The notes under the pieces: model-generated
What the model saw: the letters and a program-made list of their open reading frames with translations, nothing else
What the model was told of the DNA's origin: nothing
The model's database searches: none
Made by a program: the position numbers and the translations under genes
Origin: Mariniblastus sp.
GTDB taxonomy: Bacteria > Planctomycetota > Planctomycetia > Pirellulales > Pirellulaceae
DNA length: 33,378 nt
Assembly: GCA_029247405.1 (NCBI GenBank)
Contig: JAQWLH010000151.1
Coordinates: forward strand, 1-33,378
Reading direction: 5' to 3'
In this document: piece by piece, positions 26,354 through 33,378 of the stretch
Layout of the letters: each line of letters opens with the position of its first letter
Numbering within the stretch: position 1 is the first letter of the stretch

Positions 26354-27640
26354 TTAGGCCAGCCCTTTGAGTCGTTCCGTGCTGTCTGCAAAACGATCCA
26401 ATTTGACACCCATGTTGCCCGCTAAACTTAGCCAAAGATTGGCCAATGGGGTACCTTTGGCTGCCGTCAGATGATGTCCCGTTTTAAAAACACCACCTCC
26501 TGACCCCGCGACAATGACAGGAAGTTGCTCGTAGGAATGAATCGCCCCATTACCAATCCCGGAGCCAAGGACAAAACTACAACTGTCAAGCAGTGATCCT
26601 TCGCCTTCCTGAATGTTCTTCAGGCGATTAATCAAATAGGCGTATTGGGCGACATGAAACCGATCCACTTTAGCAACTACATCGTCAAAGTCAGGGTCGT
26701 GTGTCAACACGTGGTGACTGATCGGTTTTTCAAATACACCTTCGTAAAACTGGGGAGTCTGCCATCGCTCTGGTCCAACCATCATGGTGGCAATTCGTGT
26801 TTGGTCTGTTTGAAATGCCAGAACCATCAAGTCGCCCATTAATCGAATATATTCGCCTCGATTCGTCGGAACTTCCTCTGGAACGGTAAAATTAATTTTG
26901 CCTAGCTTGTGCTTGGAGTCTCGTTGCCGAATCATCCGATTCTCAATCGCACGAATCGATGTCATATACTCGTCGAGCTTTTGTCGATCATTAACACCAA
27001 GTGATTTCTCAAGTCGTTTTGCATCATCGATCACAGTATCCAAAACGCTTCGCTTGATGGGCGTGGCTTTGCCAAACAGGCGTTTAAAAACTTTGTGGGG
27101 GTCATTGGACGATTTGGCGTCATGCCCCGAAGCGTACCACGAAATCGCGTCAAAAACCTTAGGCTCCATGTTGTCAACAAACGTGTTGCAGCTCAGCTCC
27201 ATGGACGGAAAGGCGGTCAAGCGCGAGTGCTCTTTGGCAATCAATTGATCGAGCGTCGTATCAATCGCGCTGATGCCATTTGTTCTCTCGTTAGGGAGGG
27301 CACTCGTTAACCAGCACGAACCAGCTTGCGAATGAGGTTCGCCCGTCAAATACGTTCGATTAAGTCCGCTGATGACCGTGATGTCCGCCTGGTGATCAGC
27401 AAGCGGTTGAAGCGTTGGCGGCAAATCAAAATTAGAACCAGTTTTTTGGGGGAACCATTCGGAACCAATCACGCCATTGGGGATGTACATGAATGCCACC
27501 CGCTTCGGACTCGCCGTTGCTGTTGTGAGTTCTGTTAGCCTGTTGGGTGTCGAACTTGTGCCCGACATGGCTTCCAGCCATGGCAGCGCAATGGCTGCTC
27601 CCATGCCTCTCAAGACGGTTCGACGATGTAGCTTTTTCAT
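26354..27640 (-). CDS. DUF1552 family Tat-exported protein
   Basis: The 428 residues start with a twin-arginine signal: HRRTVLRGMGAAIALPWLEA near 5-24. The mature protein matches DUF1552: KRVAFMYIPNGV near the start, EWFPQ, the segment HSQAGSCWLT, and the C-terminal GSGIGNG, HSYEQLPVIVAGSGGG and GTPLANLWLSLA. The family motif HxxSHH appears here as HVLTHD (about 310-315), with Thr for Ser and Asp for the last His. DUF1552 proteins are encoded with DUF1592-type cytochrome-like proteins in planctomycetes and some other phyla; their reaction is unknown. The start codon overlaps the stop of the upstream DUF1592 gene (ATGA), so the two are translated in a coupled way. Confidence 0.92.
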   Translation of the reverse strand: MKKLHRRTVLRGMGAAIALPWLEAMSGTSSTPNRLTELTTATASPKRVAFMYIPNGVIGSEWFPQKTGSNFDLPPTLQPLADHQADITVISGLNRTYLTGEPHSQAGSCWLTSALPNERTNGISAIDTTLDQLIAKEHSRLTAFPSMELSCNTFVDNMEPKVFDAISWYASGHDAKSSNDPHKVFKRLFGKATPIKRSVLDTVIDDAKRLEKSLGVNDRQKLDEYMTSIRAIENRMIRQRDSKHKLGKINFTVPEEVPTNRGEYIRLMGDLMVLAFQTDQTRIATMMVGPERWQTPQFYEGVFEKPISHHVLTHDPDFDDVVAKVDRFHVAQYAYLINRLKNIQEGEGSLLDSCSFVLGSGIGNGAIHSYEQLPVIVAGSGGGVFKTGHHLTAAKGTPLANLWLSLAGNMGVKLDRFADSTERLKGLA

Positions 27641-29757
27641 TTTTTTTCCGAAGAAAGATCCACAGACTCAGCAGTGACTGAGTGTTGCGGCAATTGCTCA
27701 AATCGCCGAAATAACTCACTCGACACCACCCTTTTGATCACCGACCGAAATCTAAGTTCATCGGCCTTCACTCCTGCAGCCACCCGCTCAATTTCAGGTT
27801 TGTCTGAATAGTGAAGCTGTCTGCCGAGGGCGTATTTCATTGTATGCTCGCAAAAGGCTTTTACGAACCTTGATTCCTGACGCTTAACTGAAGCTTTAAA
27901 AGCAAAGGCGCCGTCAAATCCTTTCCGGGCAAACTCTCCACTTGAATCAATGGCGTCGCCCGTTTCGTATTTTGGCCTCCATTTCCCCGTCGCATCGAAT
28001 TTCTCCAACGCAAACCCTAGTGGGTCAATTCGATTGTGACATGTCGCACAGGTTGGATCTAACCGATGCCGTTCAAGTCGATTGCGGACATTGAGTCTAA
28101 CGTGTTCCGCGTCTCCATCGGAAGGCACAAGTGGCTTAACATTCGCCGGAGCAGGTGGTGGTGGGGAGTTGAAAACAACGTCCAAAATCCAGGCACCTCT
28201 AAAGACCGGACTGGTACGAGTAGTGGTTGAGGTTGAAATCAAGGTCGCCCCAGACGCAATTACACCACCGCGATGTTGATTGGTCCACTTGATTCGGTAG
28301 AAATCTTCGTAGTCGGCGAGCGGGCCGATAAATTTGGCTGCCTTTTTTGGATCTTCTTGATACCAAAGCAATAATTGCCGATTGAGATACGAAAAATCGG
28401 CACTAACGAAGTCCATGATACTGCGATTTTCGATCATGATGGTTTCAAAAAACAGAAGCTGTTCGATCATCATCGAGATATTGGGCAACGGCATCGTCTC
28501 GTCGTAAAATTTTGGATAGAGCGTTTGATCGGGCGCCACCGAAGCCACCTTGGAGACTTTCAACCATTGCATTCCGAAATCGGTTGCTAATGATTTGACC
28601 TTGCGATCTCGCATCATTCGCTCAGTTTGACTCAACAATTCCTCAGAGGACGTTAAACGATTTTCTTTTGCGGCCTTAAATAATTCGTCGTCCGGCATGG
28701 ATCCCCAAAGGAAATACGAAAGCCGAGAGGCCATCGCGTAGTTTTTCCAAATTTGCTCTTCTTGATCATTTACTTTAGGCCGAGACGAAAACTCTTGTCG
28801 CAGCAAGAAATGAGGAGAAACTAAAATTGCGGCGACAGTGGTCTTCATAGCCGTTGTATAAGACTCACCTGCACCGAATTCTGAATCGAATAACTGACGG
28901 TACTTTTCCAACTCAAACTCGGTCACGGCTCGGCGAAATGCCCGCGGCAAAAAATCGCCAATTTGAGTATGAGCCTTGGTTGACTGCTCAGACTTAGTTT
29001 TGGCATCACCCTCCGTAAACATGGGACGCCATAAACCGCTAATCAAATGAAACTCTTTGTTATCCAGTAATTGGCTGGCTAACTCAAAATACTGTTCTAC
29101 CAACAACGGAGACAAACTTAGAGCACTTTGCTCATTGGCAAACCCATGAGGAGCAGGCGGGTCGATGGGCAAATTGGACACCCCCGGCAAGTCGGAATGT
29201 CGCCGCTGGGAAGCTGCTAAGTAGCTGATTGCTAATACCGATTGGGGCATTTCCCCTGACGCGGGATCAAAATAATCATTCGATTGAATAATCCTGGCGG
29301 GGTTGCTGAAGCAATCGCGACTAAGGAGGAATAGATCGCGAATAGTATTTTCATACTCGACCCGGTTGAGTCTTCTCAAAGCCCCTAAAGGTCGAGCCGG
29401 TGGACCGGAGTCTACGATTAGACCCAAAATCCACTCTCGCACTTTTCTGAGCTCAGATAATTCCGGCTGATCACAATCCGCTGGGGGCATCTCCCCGCGC
29501 TCGAGAATCTCTGTAATGTGCCCCCAAAATGCTAAATCCTGTTTGATGCTCTTAGACGTTGTAAAACGATCCAAGTCGACATCACCTTCACCTCCCTCGC
29601 TGTGACAATCGATGCAATGATTTTCGAAAAAAGGGCGTATCGTTTTTTGAAACGTTGCATCGCCTTGTGCAGATAGCATCTGGGGATTTAACCACACCGT
29701 GGAGATCGACATGACGATCAGCCAAATCCATAATTTTCTAGTGTTGGTTAAAAGCAT
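27637..29757 (-). CDS. Planctomycete cytochrome-like protein with DUF1587, DUF1595, DUF1592, DUF1588 and DUF1585 domains
   Basis: The 706 residues begin with a Sec signal (to about 31, ending LSAQG). A PSCyt-like domain follows with CIDCH (Cys48, Cys51, His52) and the segment GEMPP. Domains then come in the usual order: DUF1587 at about 128-190 (RRLNRVEYENTIRDLF), DUF1595 at about 265-330 (PRAFRRAVTEFE), DUF1592 at about 345-475 (ASRLSYFLWGSMPDDEL), DUF1588 at about 500-595 with a second motif CATCH (Cys570, Cys573, His574) and NRIDPLGFALE, and DUF1585 to the end. It is a probable exported dihaem protein. The stop codon overlaps the DUF1552 start by ATGA. Function is unknown; partnership with DUF1552 is a family-wide pattern. 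Confidence 0.93.
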   Translation of the reverse strand: MLLTNTRKLWIWLIVMSISTVWLNPQMLSAQGDATFQKTIRPFFENHCIDCHSEGGEGDVDLDRFTTSKSIKQDLAFWGHITEILERGEMPPADCDQPELSELRKVREWILGLIVDSGPPARPLGALRRLNRVEYENTIRDLFLLSRDCFSNPARIIQSNDYFDPASGEMPQSVLAISYLAASQRRHSDLPGVSNLPIDPPAPHGFANEQSALSLSPLLVEQYFELASQLLDNKEFHLISGLWRPMFTEGDAKTKSEQSTKAHTQIGDFLPRAFRRAVTEFELEKYRQLFDSEFGAGESYTTAMKTTVAAILVSPHFLLRQEFSSRPKVNDQEEQIWKNYAMASRLSYFLWGSMPDDELFKAAKENRLTSSEELLSQTERMMRDRKVKSLATDFGMQWLKVSKVASVAPDQTLYPKFYDETMPLPNISMMIEQLLFFETIMIENRSIMDFVSADFSYLNRQLLLWYQEDPKKAAKFIGPLADYEDFYRIKWTNQHRGGVIASGATLISTSTTTRTSPVFRGAWILDVVFNSPPPPAPANVKPLVPSDGDAEHVRLNVRNRLERHRLDPTCATCHNRIDPLGFALEKFDATGKWRPKYETGDAIDSSGEFARKGFDGAFAFKASVKRQESRFVKAFCEHTMKYALGRQLHYSDKPEIERVAAGVKADELRFRSVIKRVVSSELFRRFEQLPQHSVTAESVDLSSEKK

Positions 29758-29886
29758 GAAGCTGATTCTTCGGACATGGAACTGAGGTCTGAATTTGAGT
29801 CAATCAAGGTGCGGCAGGGTAAGGGGTTTCATGCAAGCGGCTCTTACAGCGCCAACGCTAAGGTTAAAGTAATTTTACTTCTGTCT

Positions 29887-30522
29887 TTATTGAATATCAG
29901 GCACATCGCTTTCTTGCTGCAGTCGTAGTTTCCTCGCTGCCGCTTGCTCCGCGCTAAGATACTCTTGCATAATCGTGGACCGAATTTGTCGCGAGTGTTC
30001 ATAGATTTCAATTTTTAGGCGTCGCAATTTATCACCAGTATCGTCGCCGTAAACAGCATCATTTTGAATTTTCGCTCGCCGCTTGATCATGTCTTGGAAA
30101 ATTTGATCTTGCTCCATGATCTTGCGAACAGCTGATTCCATTTGATCACTCGTCAAATCTTGTCGTAAAAACAATAAAAGCTTCCGAGCGCGTATGTCAG
30201 GAGGTGAGGCCAACAAATGCAATGTGTCATTCTTGTGCAGCTGTGCCTCCGTGTAGACTTTATCAGTGTCAACCGTTTTTTGCGGCTTATCATTGGGAGG
30301 TGAAACAGCGCTGACTTCCTTTGAACCTTCGTTTGATGGATTTGCAGATTTTCCTTTTTCATCTCCAACAACTTTAGCTTCGATCCTAGACTTGGGCAGA
30401 TTCGGTGCCTGCGAAACTTCTTTTTCAGACTGAGAATTGCACCCCCAACAAATCACTAATGCCGCACACATTCCCGTGGTAAGCCAGTAGCGAAGCAATC
30501 TATGTTTGAGCGTACTTAACAT
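29887..30522 (-). CDS. Probable lipoprotein of unknown function
   Basis: The 211 residues start with a positively charged, then hydrophobic segment ending in ICWGC, so Cys28 may be the lipidated residue although Trp-Gly before it is not the ideal lipobox. Residues 29-95 are polar and low-complexity (Lys, Ser, Pro, Asn). The C-terminal half is helical and highly charged (DQMESAVRKIMEQDQIFQDM and on), possibly a coiled coil. No known family is recognised. The start is the ATG at 30522 without a strong ribosome site. A 6-bp AT-rich inverted repeat (29867-29880) lies just after the stop. The gene is 129 bp upstream of the DUF1592 gene on the same strand and could be co-transcribed with it. Confidence 0.75.
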   Translation of the reverse strand: MLSTLKHRLLRYWLTTGMCAALVICWGCNSQSEKEVSQAPNLPKSRIEAKVVGDEKGKSANPSNEGSKEVSAVSPPNDKPQKTVDTDKVYTEAQLHKNDTLHLLASPPDIRARKLLLFLRQDLTSDQMESAVRKIMEQDQIFQDMIKRRAKIQNDAVYGDDTGDKLRRLKIEIYEHSRQIRSTIMQEYLSAEQAAARKLRLQQESDVPDIQ

Positions 30523-31589
30523 GGTGTCTGATTGAAATACAGTGCGGTAAAAGCAGTTTAATTAGTCTTTGATGAATAAAACAAGGTTTGGTTCCGATGC
30601 TTCCTTATCGGTTCATCAAGCTTCCGATAAATGGATGCTTAAGTCTGGTGAAGGGCTTCACACGCAATCTTTTACTTGAGCAGTGACGTCTTCCCACCCG
30701 CAATCGCTGTTCTCCGGCAACTCGAGCAATCTCCATTCTTTTCCTGTCAATCTGTTCTGAAACACTCGTGTCTATTATTCCAAGAATCAAATTCCCGTTT
30801 CAATATCAGTTTAATCGCTGAATGCATTTTTCCTGCACTCAACAACGTTTAGGCGTTTAACGCTCTCTTGTGGGCGTCTACCCTCATCTTTGTTGTTTTA
30901 AACACGTTAAAAAGCTGGAAGGACGACCCATTTCAGAGTTTCTTCCCCCCAATTATGTGCGGTGTATCCTTTAAAGGTCACGGCATTTTTGAACGATGAC
31001 ATTGTGACTAAGTCAGTTTTTGCGGAATCGCCACAGGGGAAACGAAAGGTAGATCATTCAAACTATCCTTCTTGTTTTCTTCCCCTTGTCATCATCTTGA
31101 TACCCGAATTAATCCGCGTTTCTTCGTGAGGCATCCACTGTCAGGGGAATCCACTGGAACCTAGCCCTCAACATCAGCTGAGGACTATTTCAGGAATTTA
31201 AAACAGCCTAACGCCATTTAAGACGGCTTCAAAGAAACCCAGACCTGCAGTTGACCAAGAGGGACCTGCGAGAAAGTTACGACTCAACCAGACGCCACCG
31301 ATACTTTGTCGATTCAATCAAAGGTTTGCGTGGGGTTGGTTCCCCGAACCAGATAAAAACATTTACCCTGAGCTTTGTGCAGCGACTCGAACCGAGGAAC
31401 CCGAGTTAGCGTATTTCAACAACGTTTGTTGAATTCAATCCCCGCATCGAGATTGTAAATTGAGCCAGCAAGCAGGCTTTTCACGAAGAAATTTGGCCCG
31501 ACGCGTTTAACTAACACTGTCGCTAAGATGGCGGATAATGAATCGTAATCTCCGCTAAATGTTTTGATGTTTCATCAGAGCCATTCCAA
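30523..31589. other. Longest gene-free spacer, with several small hairpins
   Basis: About 1.07 kb contain no supported gene; one TTG-started minus frame (30605-30790) looks like chance. Inverted repeats seen are TTATCGG/CCGATAA (30605-30611 with 30624-30630), GCGTT/AACGC (30853-30863), CCTCA/TGAGG (31166-31170 with 31179-31183), GGGG/CCCC (31332-31335 with 31342-31345), ACTCG/CGAGT (31385-31389 with 31402-31406) and the strongest, TTCAACAA/TTGTTGAA at 31415-31433. No tRNA, tmRNA or RNase P signature was seen. Confidence 0.45.
31415..31433. repeat. Perfect 8-bp inverted repeat with a 3-base loop
   Basis: TTCAACAA and TTGTTGAA flank CGT. It lies about 155 bases after the WYL-like gene on that gene's strand. 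No T-tract follows on either strand, so operator, protein-binding site or RNA hairpin remain possible. Confidence 0.5.
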
Positions 31590-31832
31590 TCACCCAAGGA
31601 CAACGGGCATCACGTAATCCCAGGCTGGTTTAAGCGTCACGTCGTTGCAACGATCGAGGCGAAATTGACGTGGCTCTTCGCGCGTGAGGCAAAGCCCAAG
31701 AAAACGGTCACCGCCAACAAAACGAATGGGACTGACGACGCGTTTGGACTGATTGCCTTTGGAGTCCTGATAATTGAATTCAACTACCCAGTCGTCGTAA
31801 CATTGCATTGATTTATTGATGATTTTTCTCAC
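31590..31832 (-). CDS. Stand-alone WYL-like domain protein
   Basis: The start chosen is GTG at 31832, seven bases after GGGAG; the longer frame from TTG at 31862 has no ribosome site. The 80-residue product is a single small beta-barrel-like domain: VVEFNYQDSKG, then RVVSPIRFV, then a strand around FLGLCLT, and FRLDRCNDVTL near 57-67. The order (Tyr-containing first strand, Arg-x-Val-x-Pro, central strand, Arg-Phe-x-Leu-Asp-Arg) is that of WYL domains, which sense ligands, often nucleic acids or nucleotides, in transcription regulators. The namesake Trp-Tyr-Leu triplet reads FLGL here. There is no helix-turn-helix, so it cannot bind DNA by the usual WYL-regulator route. The family call is moderate. 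Confidence 0.65.
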   Translation of the reverse strand: MRKIINKSMQCYDDWVVEFNYQDSKGNQSKRVVSPIRFVGGDRFLGLCLTREEPRQFRLDRCNDVTLKPAWDYVMPVVLG

Positions 31833-32164
31833 GTCTGCTCTCCCGGAAACATCTTGTTCCAACTGTCTATTTAACTATCGGGAACTGCGTTGACACCTTA
31901 GGTCATGGCCAAAATTAATTATCAAAAGATTTTTTGAGGGGAGAAACATGATTTTTCAGGGTAATATTTCGTCAAACAACGAGCCAAGAAACCGAGCCGA
32001 CTCCAAACCCTGCTTTATCTGGCCCCGAGAACCGAAAGACGTACCTCTGGAGTGCGTTAAGAGGGCAACGATACACCCAGAACCCAAGCCGAAGTTCACA
32101 GAACCAAACCGCCGAAGTTCAGTCGCCGAGCAAATCGGCCAAAACACGATGATTCGTCGACTAG
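31833..32164. other. Spacer with a possible plus-strand promoter and ribosome site
   Basis: It lies between two minus-strand genes. On the plus strand TTGACA (31890-31895) is followed after 18 bases by ATTAAT (31914-31919) and then by GAGGGGAG before an ATG at 31948. The frame it would serve is described separately. The part next to 31832 must carry the promoter of the WYL-like gene unless it is read through from the TPR gene. Confidence 0.4.
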
Positions 32165-32259
32165 TTATTCAGTGGCCTCAGCAGCACGAACCTCACCAAG
32201 CGCCTCGAGTTGCATCAGACTGCGTCCATGGGTGGGATCAAGGCGTAGTGCGATGTTGA
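31948..32259 (+). CDS. Doubtful small gene with good ribosome site, partly antisense to the TPR gene
   Basis: An ATG at 31948 follows GAGGGGAG by four bases, and a consensus -35 box lies upstream. The frame would encode 103 residues rich in Pro, Arg and Asn, with no known domain, signal or membrane helix. Its last 95 bases are antisense to the end of the TPR gene, which is clearly real. The composition does not look like an ordinary folded protein, so only the start signals support it. Confidence 0.25.
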   Translation: MIFQGNISSNNEPRNRADSKPCFIWPREPKDVPLECVKRATIHPEPKPKFTEPNRRSSVAEQIGQNTMIRRLVIQWPQQHEPHQAPRVASDCVHGWDQGVVRC

Positions 32260-33378
32260 GAGCTTCAATAGCTGCTTCCATACGCCCTAATTGAACGAGA
32301 GTTTGACCGTGTATGAAATAGGCTTCTGCGGATTCTGAATTAAGTTGTATTGCCTTCTCAGCGAACCCAACGGCTTCTTCGAACTTCCCATAACTCATCG
32401 CCTCTTTCGCAAACCCAATAATGCCAAGGGCCTGAAACTTTTGGCTTTTTTCAAGATCGCCTTCATGTTCAATGTAATACCGAGCCAAATTGCGAAAACA
32501 ATTCTTGCCATAGTCGTCTGAATTAAGATTGGCTCCTTTGGTCCAGGCAGCCAAGGCTTCTTCCGTTTCACCAAGTTCCAAAAGGGTCTCACCAAGTCGC
32601 GAGTACAAAGTTGAAGACGGACCAAATCGTCTGATTTTTTCCCGCATCAACTCCATCGCGATGTGTAAGCGGCGTCCCTGATTTGCGCATTTAACCAAAT
32701 TATCTTGAGTCGCCGGGTTCCACTCCACTTCTTGAAGAAGCTGAAGCAGTTTCCGGGATTCTTCATGCTTATATTCGTTGGTTTTTGCCATCGCTTCTTG
32801 GAGTCGTTTGCCGTAACCAAGTTCCGCATGGGTTTTCATCAGTTCATCGCGTTCGGTGGCAAAGGGTATCGGAATACGCGACCAGTAGTTAGCCGCTTCT
32901 AAACTGTCACCGACAGCTGCCCCCCGCTGGCCCTTTCCCCGATGAACTTTCGAAAGTAGCCCCAGCGTCTGCGGGGTGTCTAACTCTTCTTTAAGCGTCT
33001 TCCTCAGCCACTCCTCGGCGTCATCTAGTTCACCCCTGCGGTAAAGGATTTTCGCTAATTCAAATTTCGCAATGGGCAGTACTGAAGCCTTGCGAAACGC
33101 CTGTTCAGCAGACACAGGATCTTCAGCCCGCAGGAAGTTTCGTCCAATAAAAAAGTTGGCTTGGACTACCTTGGGGGTCTCCAACTCAATAGCCCTCTCG
33201 AACTGTCGGTTGGACTCCTCAAACTGTCCTGCGCGAGAGAGGCAAAATGCGAAATCAAAGGCGATTTCCGCGGACGTCGGGTCCAACTGGCAGGTTCGTG
33301 CAAAGGTCACGATCGCCTCTGGATAAAACCCGTGTGCCATGTAGATCTTGCCTAACTGATGCCAATCCCCAACTGATT
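32165..33378 (-). CDS. Tetratricopeptide repeat protein (partial, 5' end outside window)
   Basis: The frame is open to the right edge: codons before the first ATG (33340) translate as WHQLGKIYMAHG, a normal TPR helix, so the gene starts beyond the window. About 404 residues are visible. TPR units recur throughout: a repeat ending in CQLDP, then FAFCLSRAGQFEESN, RRGELDDAEEWLRK, LGETLLELGETEEALAAW, MSYGKFEEAVGFAEKAIQL and HGQTLVQLGRMEAAIEALNIALRLDP at the end. The two-helix pattern with small residues at positions 8 and 20 and Pro at 32 is typical. TPR arrays are protein-binding scaffolds; in planctomycetes such proteins often lie beside exported repeat proteins, but that neighbour is not in view. 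Location cannot be judged without the N-terminus. Confidence 0.9.
   Translation of the reverse strand, partial: SVGDWHQLGKIYMAHGFYPEAIVTFARTCQLDPTSAEIAFDFAFCLSRAGQFEESNRQFERAIELETPKVVQANFFIGRNFLRAEDPVSAEQAFRKASVLPIAKFELAKILYRRGELDDAEEWLRKTLKEELDTPQTLGLLSKVHRGKGQRGAAVGDSLEAANYWSRIPIPFATERDELMKTHAELGYGKRLQEAMAKTNEYKHEESRKLLQLLQEVEWNPATQDNLVKCANQGRRLHIAMELMREKIRRFGPSSTLYSRLGETLLELGETEEALAAWTKGANLNSDDYGKNCFRNLARYYIEHEGDLEKSQKFQALGIIGFAKEAMSYGKFEEAVGFAEKAIQLNSESAEAYFIHGQTLVQLGRMEAAIEALNIALRLDPTHGRSLMQLEALGEVRAAEATE

Noticed and set aside
30605-30790. Minus-strand frame of 61 codons in the large spacer
   Set aside because: TTG start, no ribosome site, no known family.
32112-32140. Translated RRSSVAEQ stretch, a string often produced by reading through tRNA genes
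   Set aside because: The DNA shows a D-arm-like GTTC/GAGC but no acceptor stem, anticodon arm or T-arm; no cloverleaf can be drawn.

Overview
The window looks like chromosomal DNA of a planctomycete, probably of the Pirellulales. The evidence is its protein families: a PSCyt1/DUF1549/DUF1553 protein paired with DUF1501, a DUF1587/1592/1588/1585 protein paired with DUF1552, a Tat-exported sugar isomerase-like protein, a secreted PQQ-propeller protein, and long gene-poor spacers. No rRNA, tRNA, CRISPR array, insertion sequence or phage gene was found. Base composition looks moderate and even, so nothing marks a recent island.

Layout. 1-1183 (-) is the N-terminal part of a NosR-like protein with two FMN-attachment motifs, cut by the window edge. 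1255-8000 (-) holds a secreted M13 zinc peptidase, a secreted Gln/Arg-rich coiled-coil protein, a TerB-like protein, a secreted trypsin-like protease and a Gfo/Idh/MocA oxidoreductase. 8936-11728 (-) holds a small unknown protein and an exported S9 prolyl oligopeptidase-type enzyme; a secreted YceI protein diverges from it at 12039. 12754-13617 (-) is a two-helix membrane protein of unknown function. 14506-16065 (+) holds a DUF481-like outer-membrane barrel and a membrane protein ending in a HAMP domain. 16223-21065 (-) holds a PQQ-propeller protein, a sugar isomerase-like protein, inorganic pyrophosphatase (ppa) and a small unknown gene with a textbook intrinsic terminator.

The most distinctive part is 21343-29757, where two planctomycete-specific modules face each other. 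On the plus strand a small membrane protein is followed by a CxxCH-containing PSCyt1/DUF1549/DUF1553 protein and a Tat-exported DUF1501 protein. On the minus strand a CxxCH-containing DUF1587/1592/1588/1585 protein overlaps a Tat-exported DUF1552 protein by ATGA. Each module therefore joins a Sec-type, potentially haem-binding protein to a Tat-type partner. The DUF1501 reading frame is broken by one in-frame TAG where the family usually has leucine, with the frame intact on both sides. The spacer between the modules is rich in inverted repeats.

The right end holds a probable lipoprotein, a spacer of about 1.07 kb with several small hairpins, a stand-alone WYL-like domain of 80 residues, and a TPR protein that runs off the right edge.

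Many genes encode exported or envelope proteins (peptidases, propeller, barrel, YceI, lipoprotein, cytochrome-like modules). Apart from the two modules, and the probable short operon at 21343-26061, neighbours show little functional linkage. Several start codons were moved downstream from the longest reading frame because a Shine-Dalgarno sequence and signal peptide fit the inner start. I found no convincing new multi-gene defence or mobile system; the strongest leads are the amber-interrupted DUF1501 gene, the paired modules with their structured spacer, and the tandem flavinylation motifs at the left edge.
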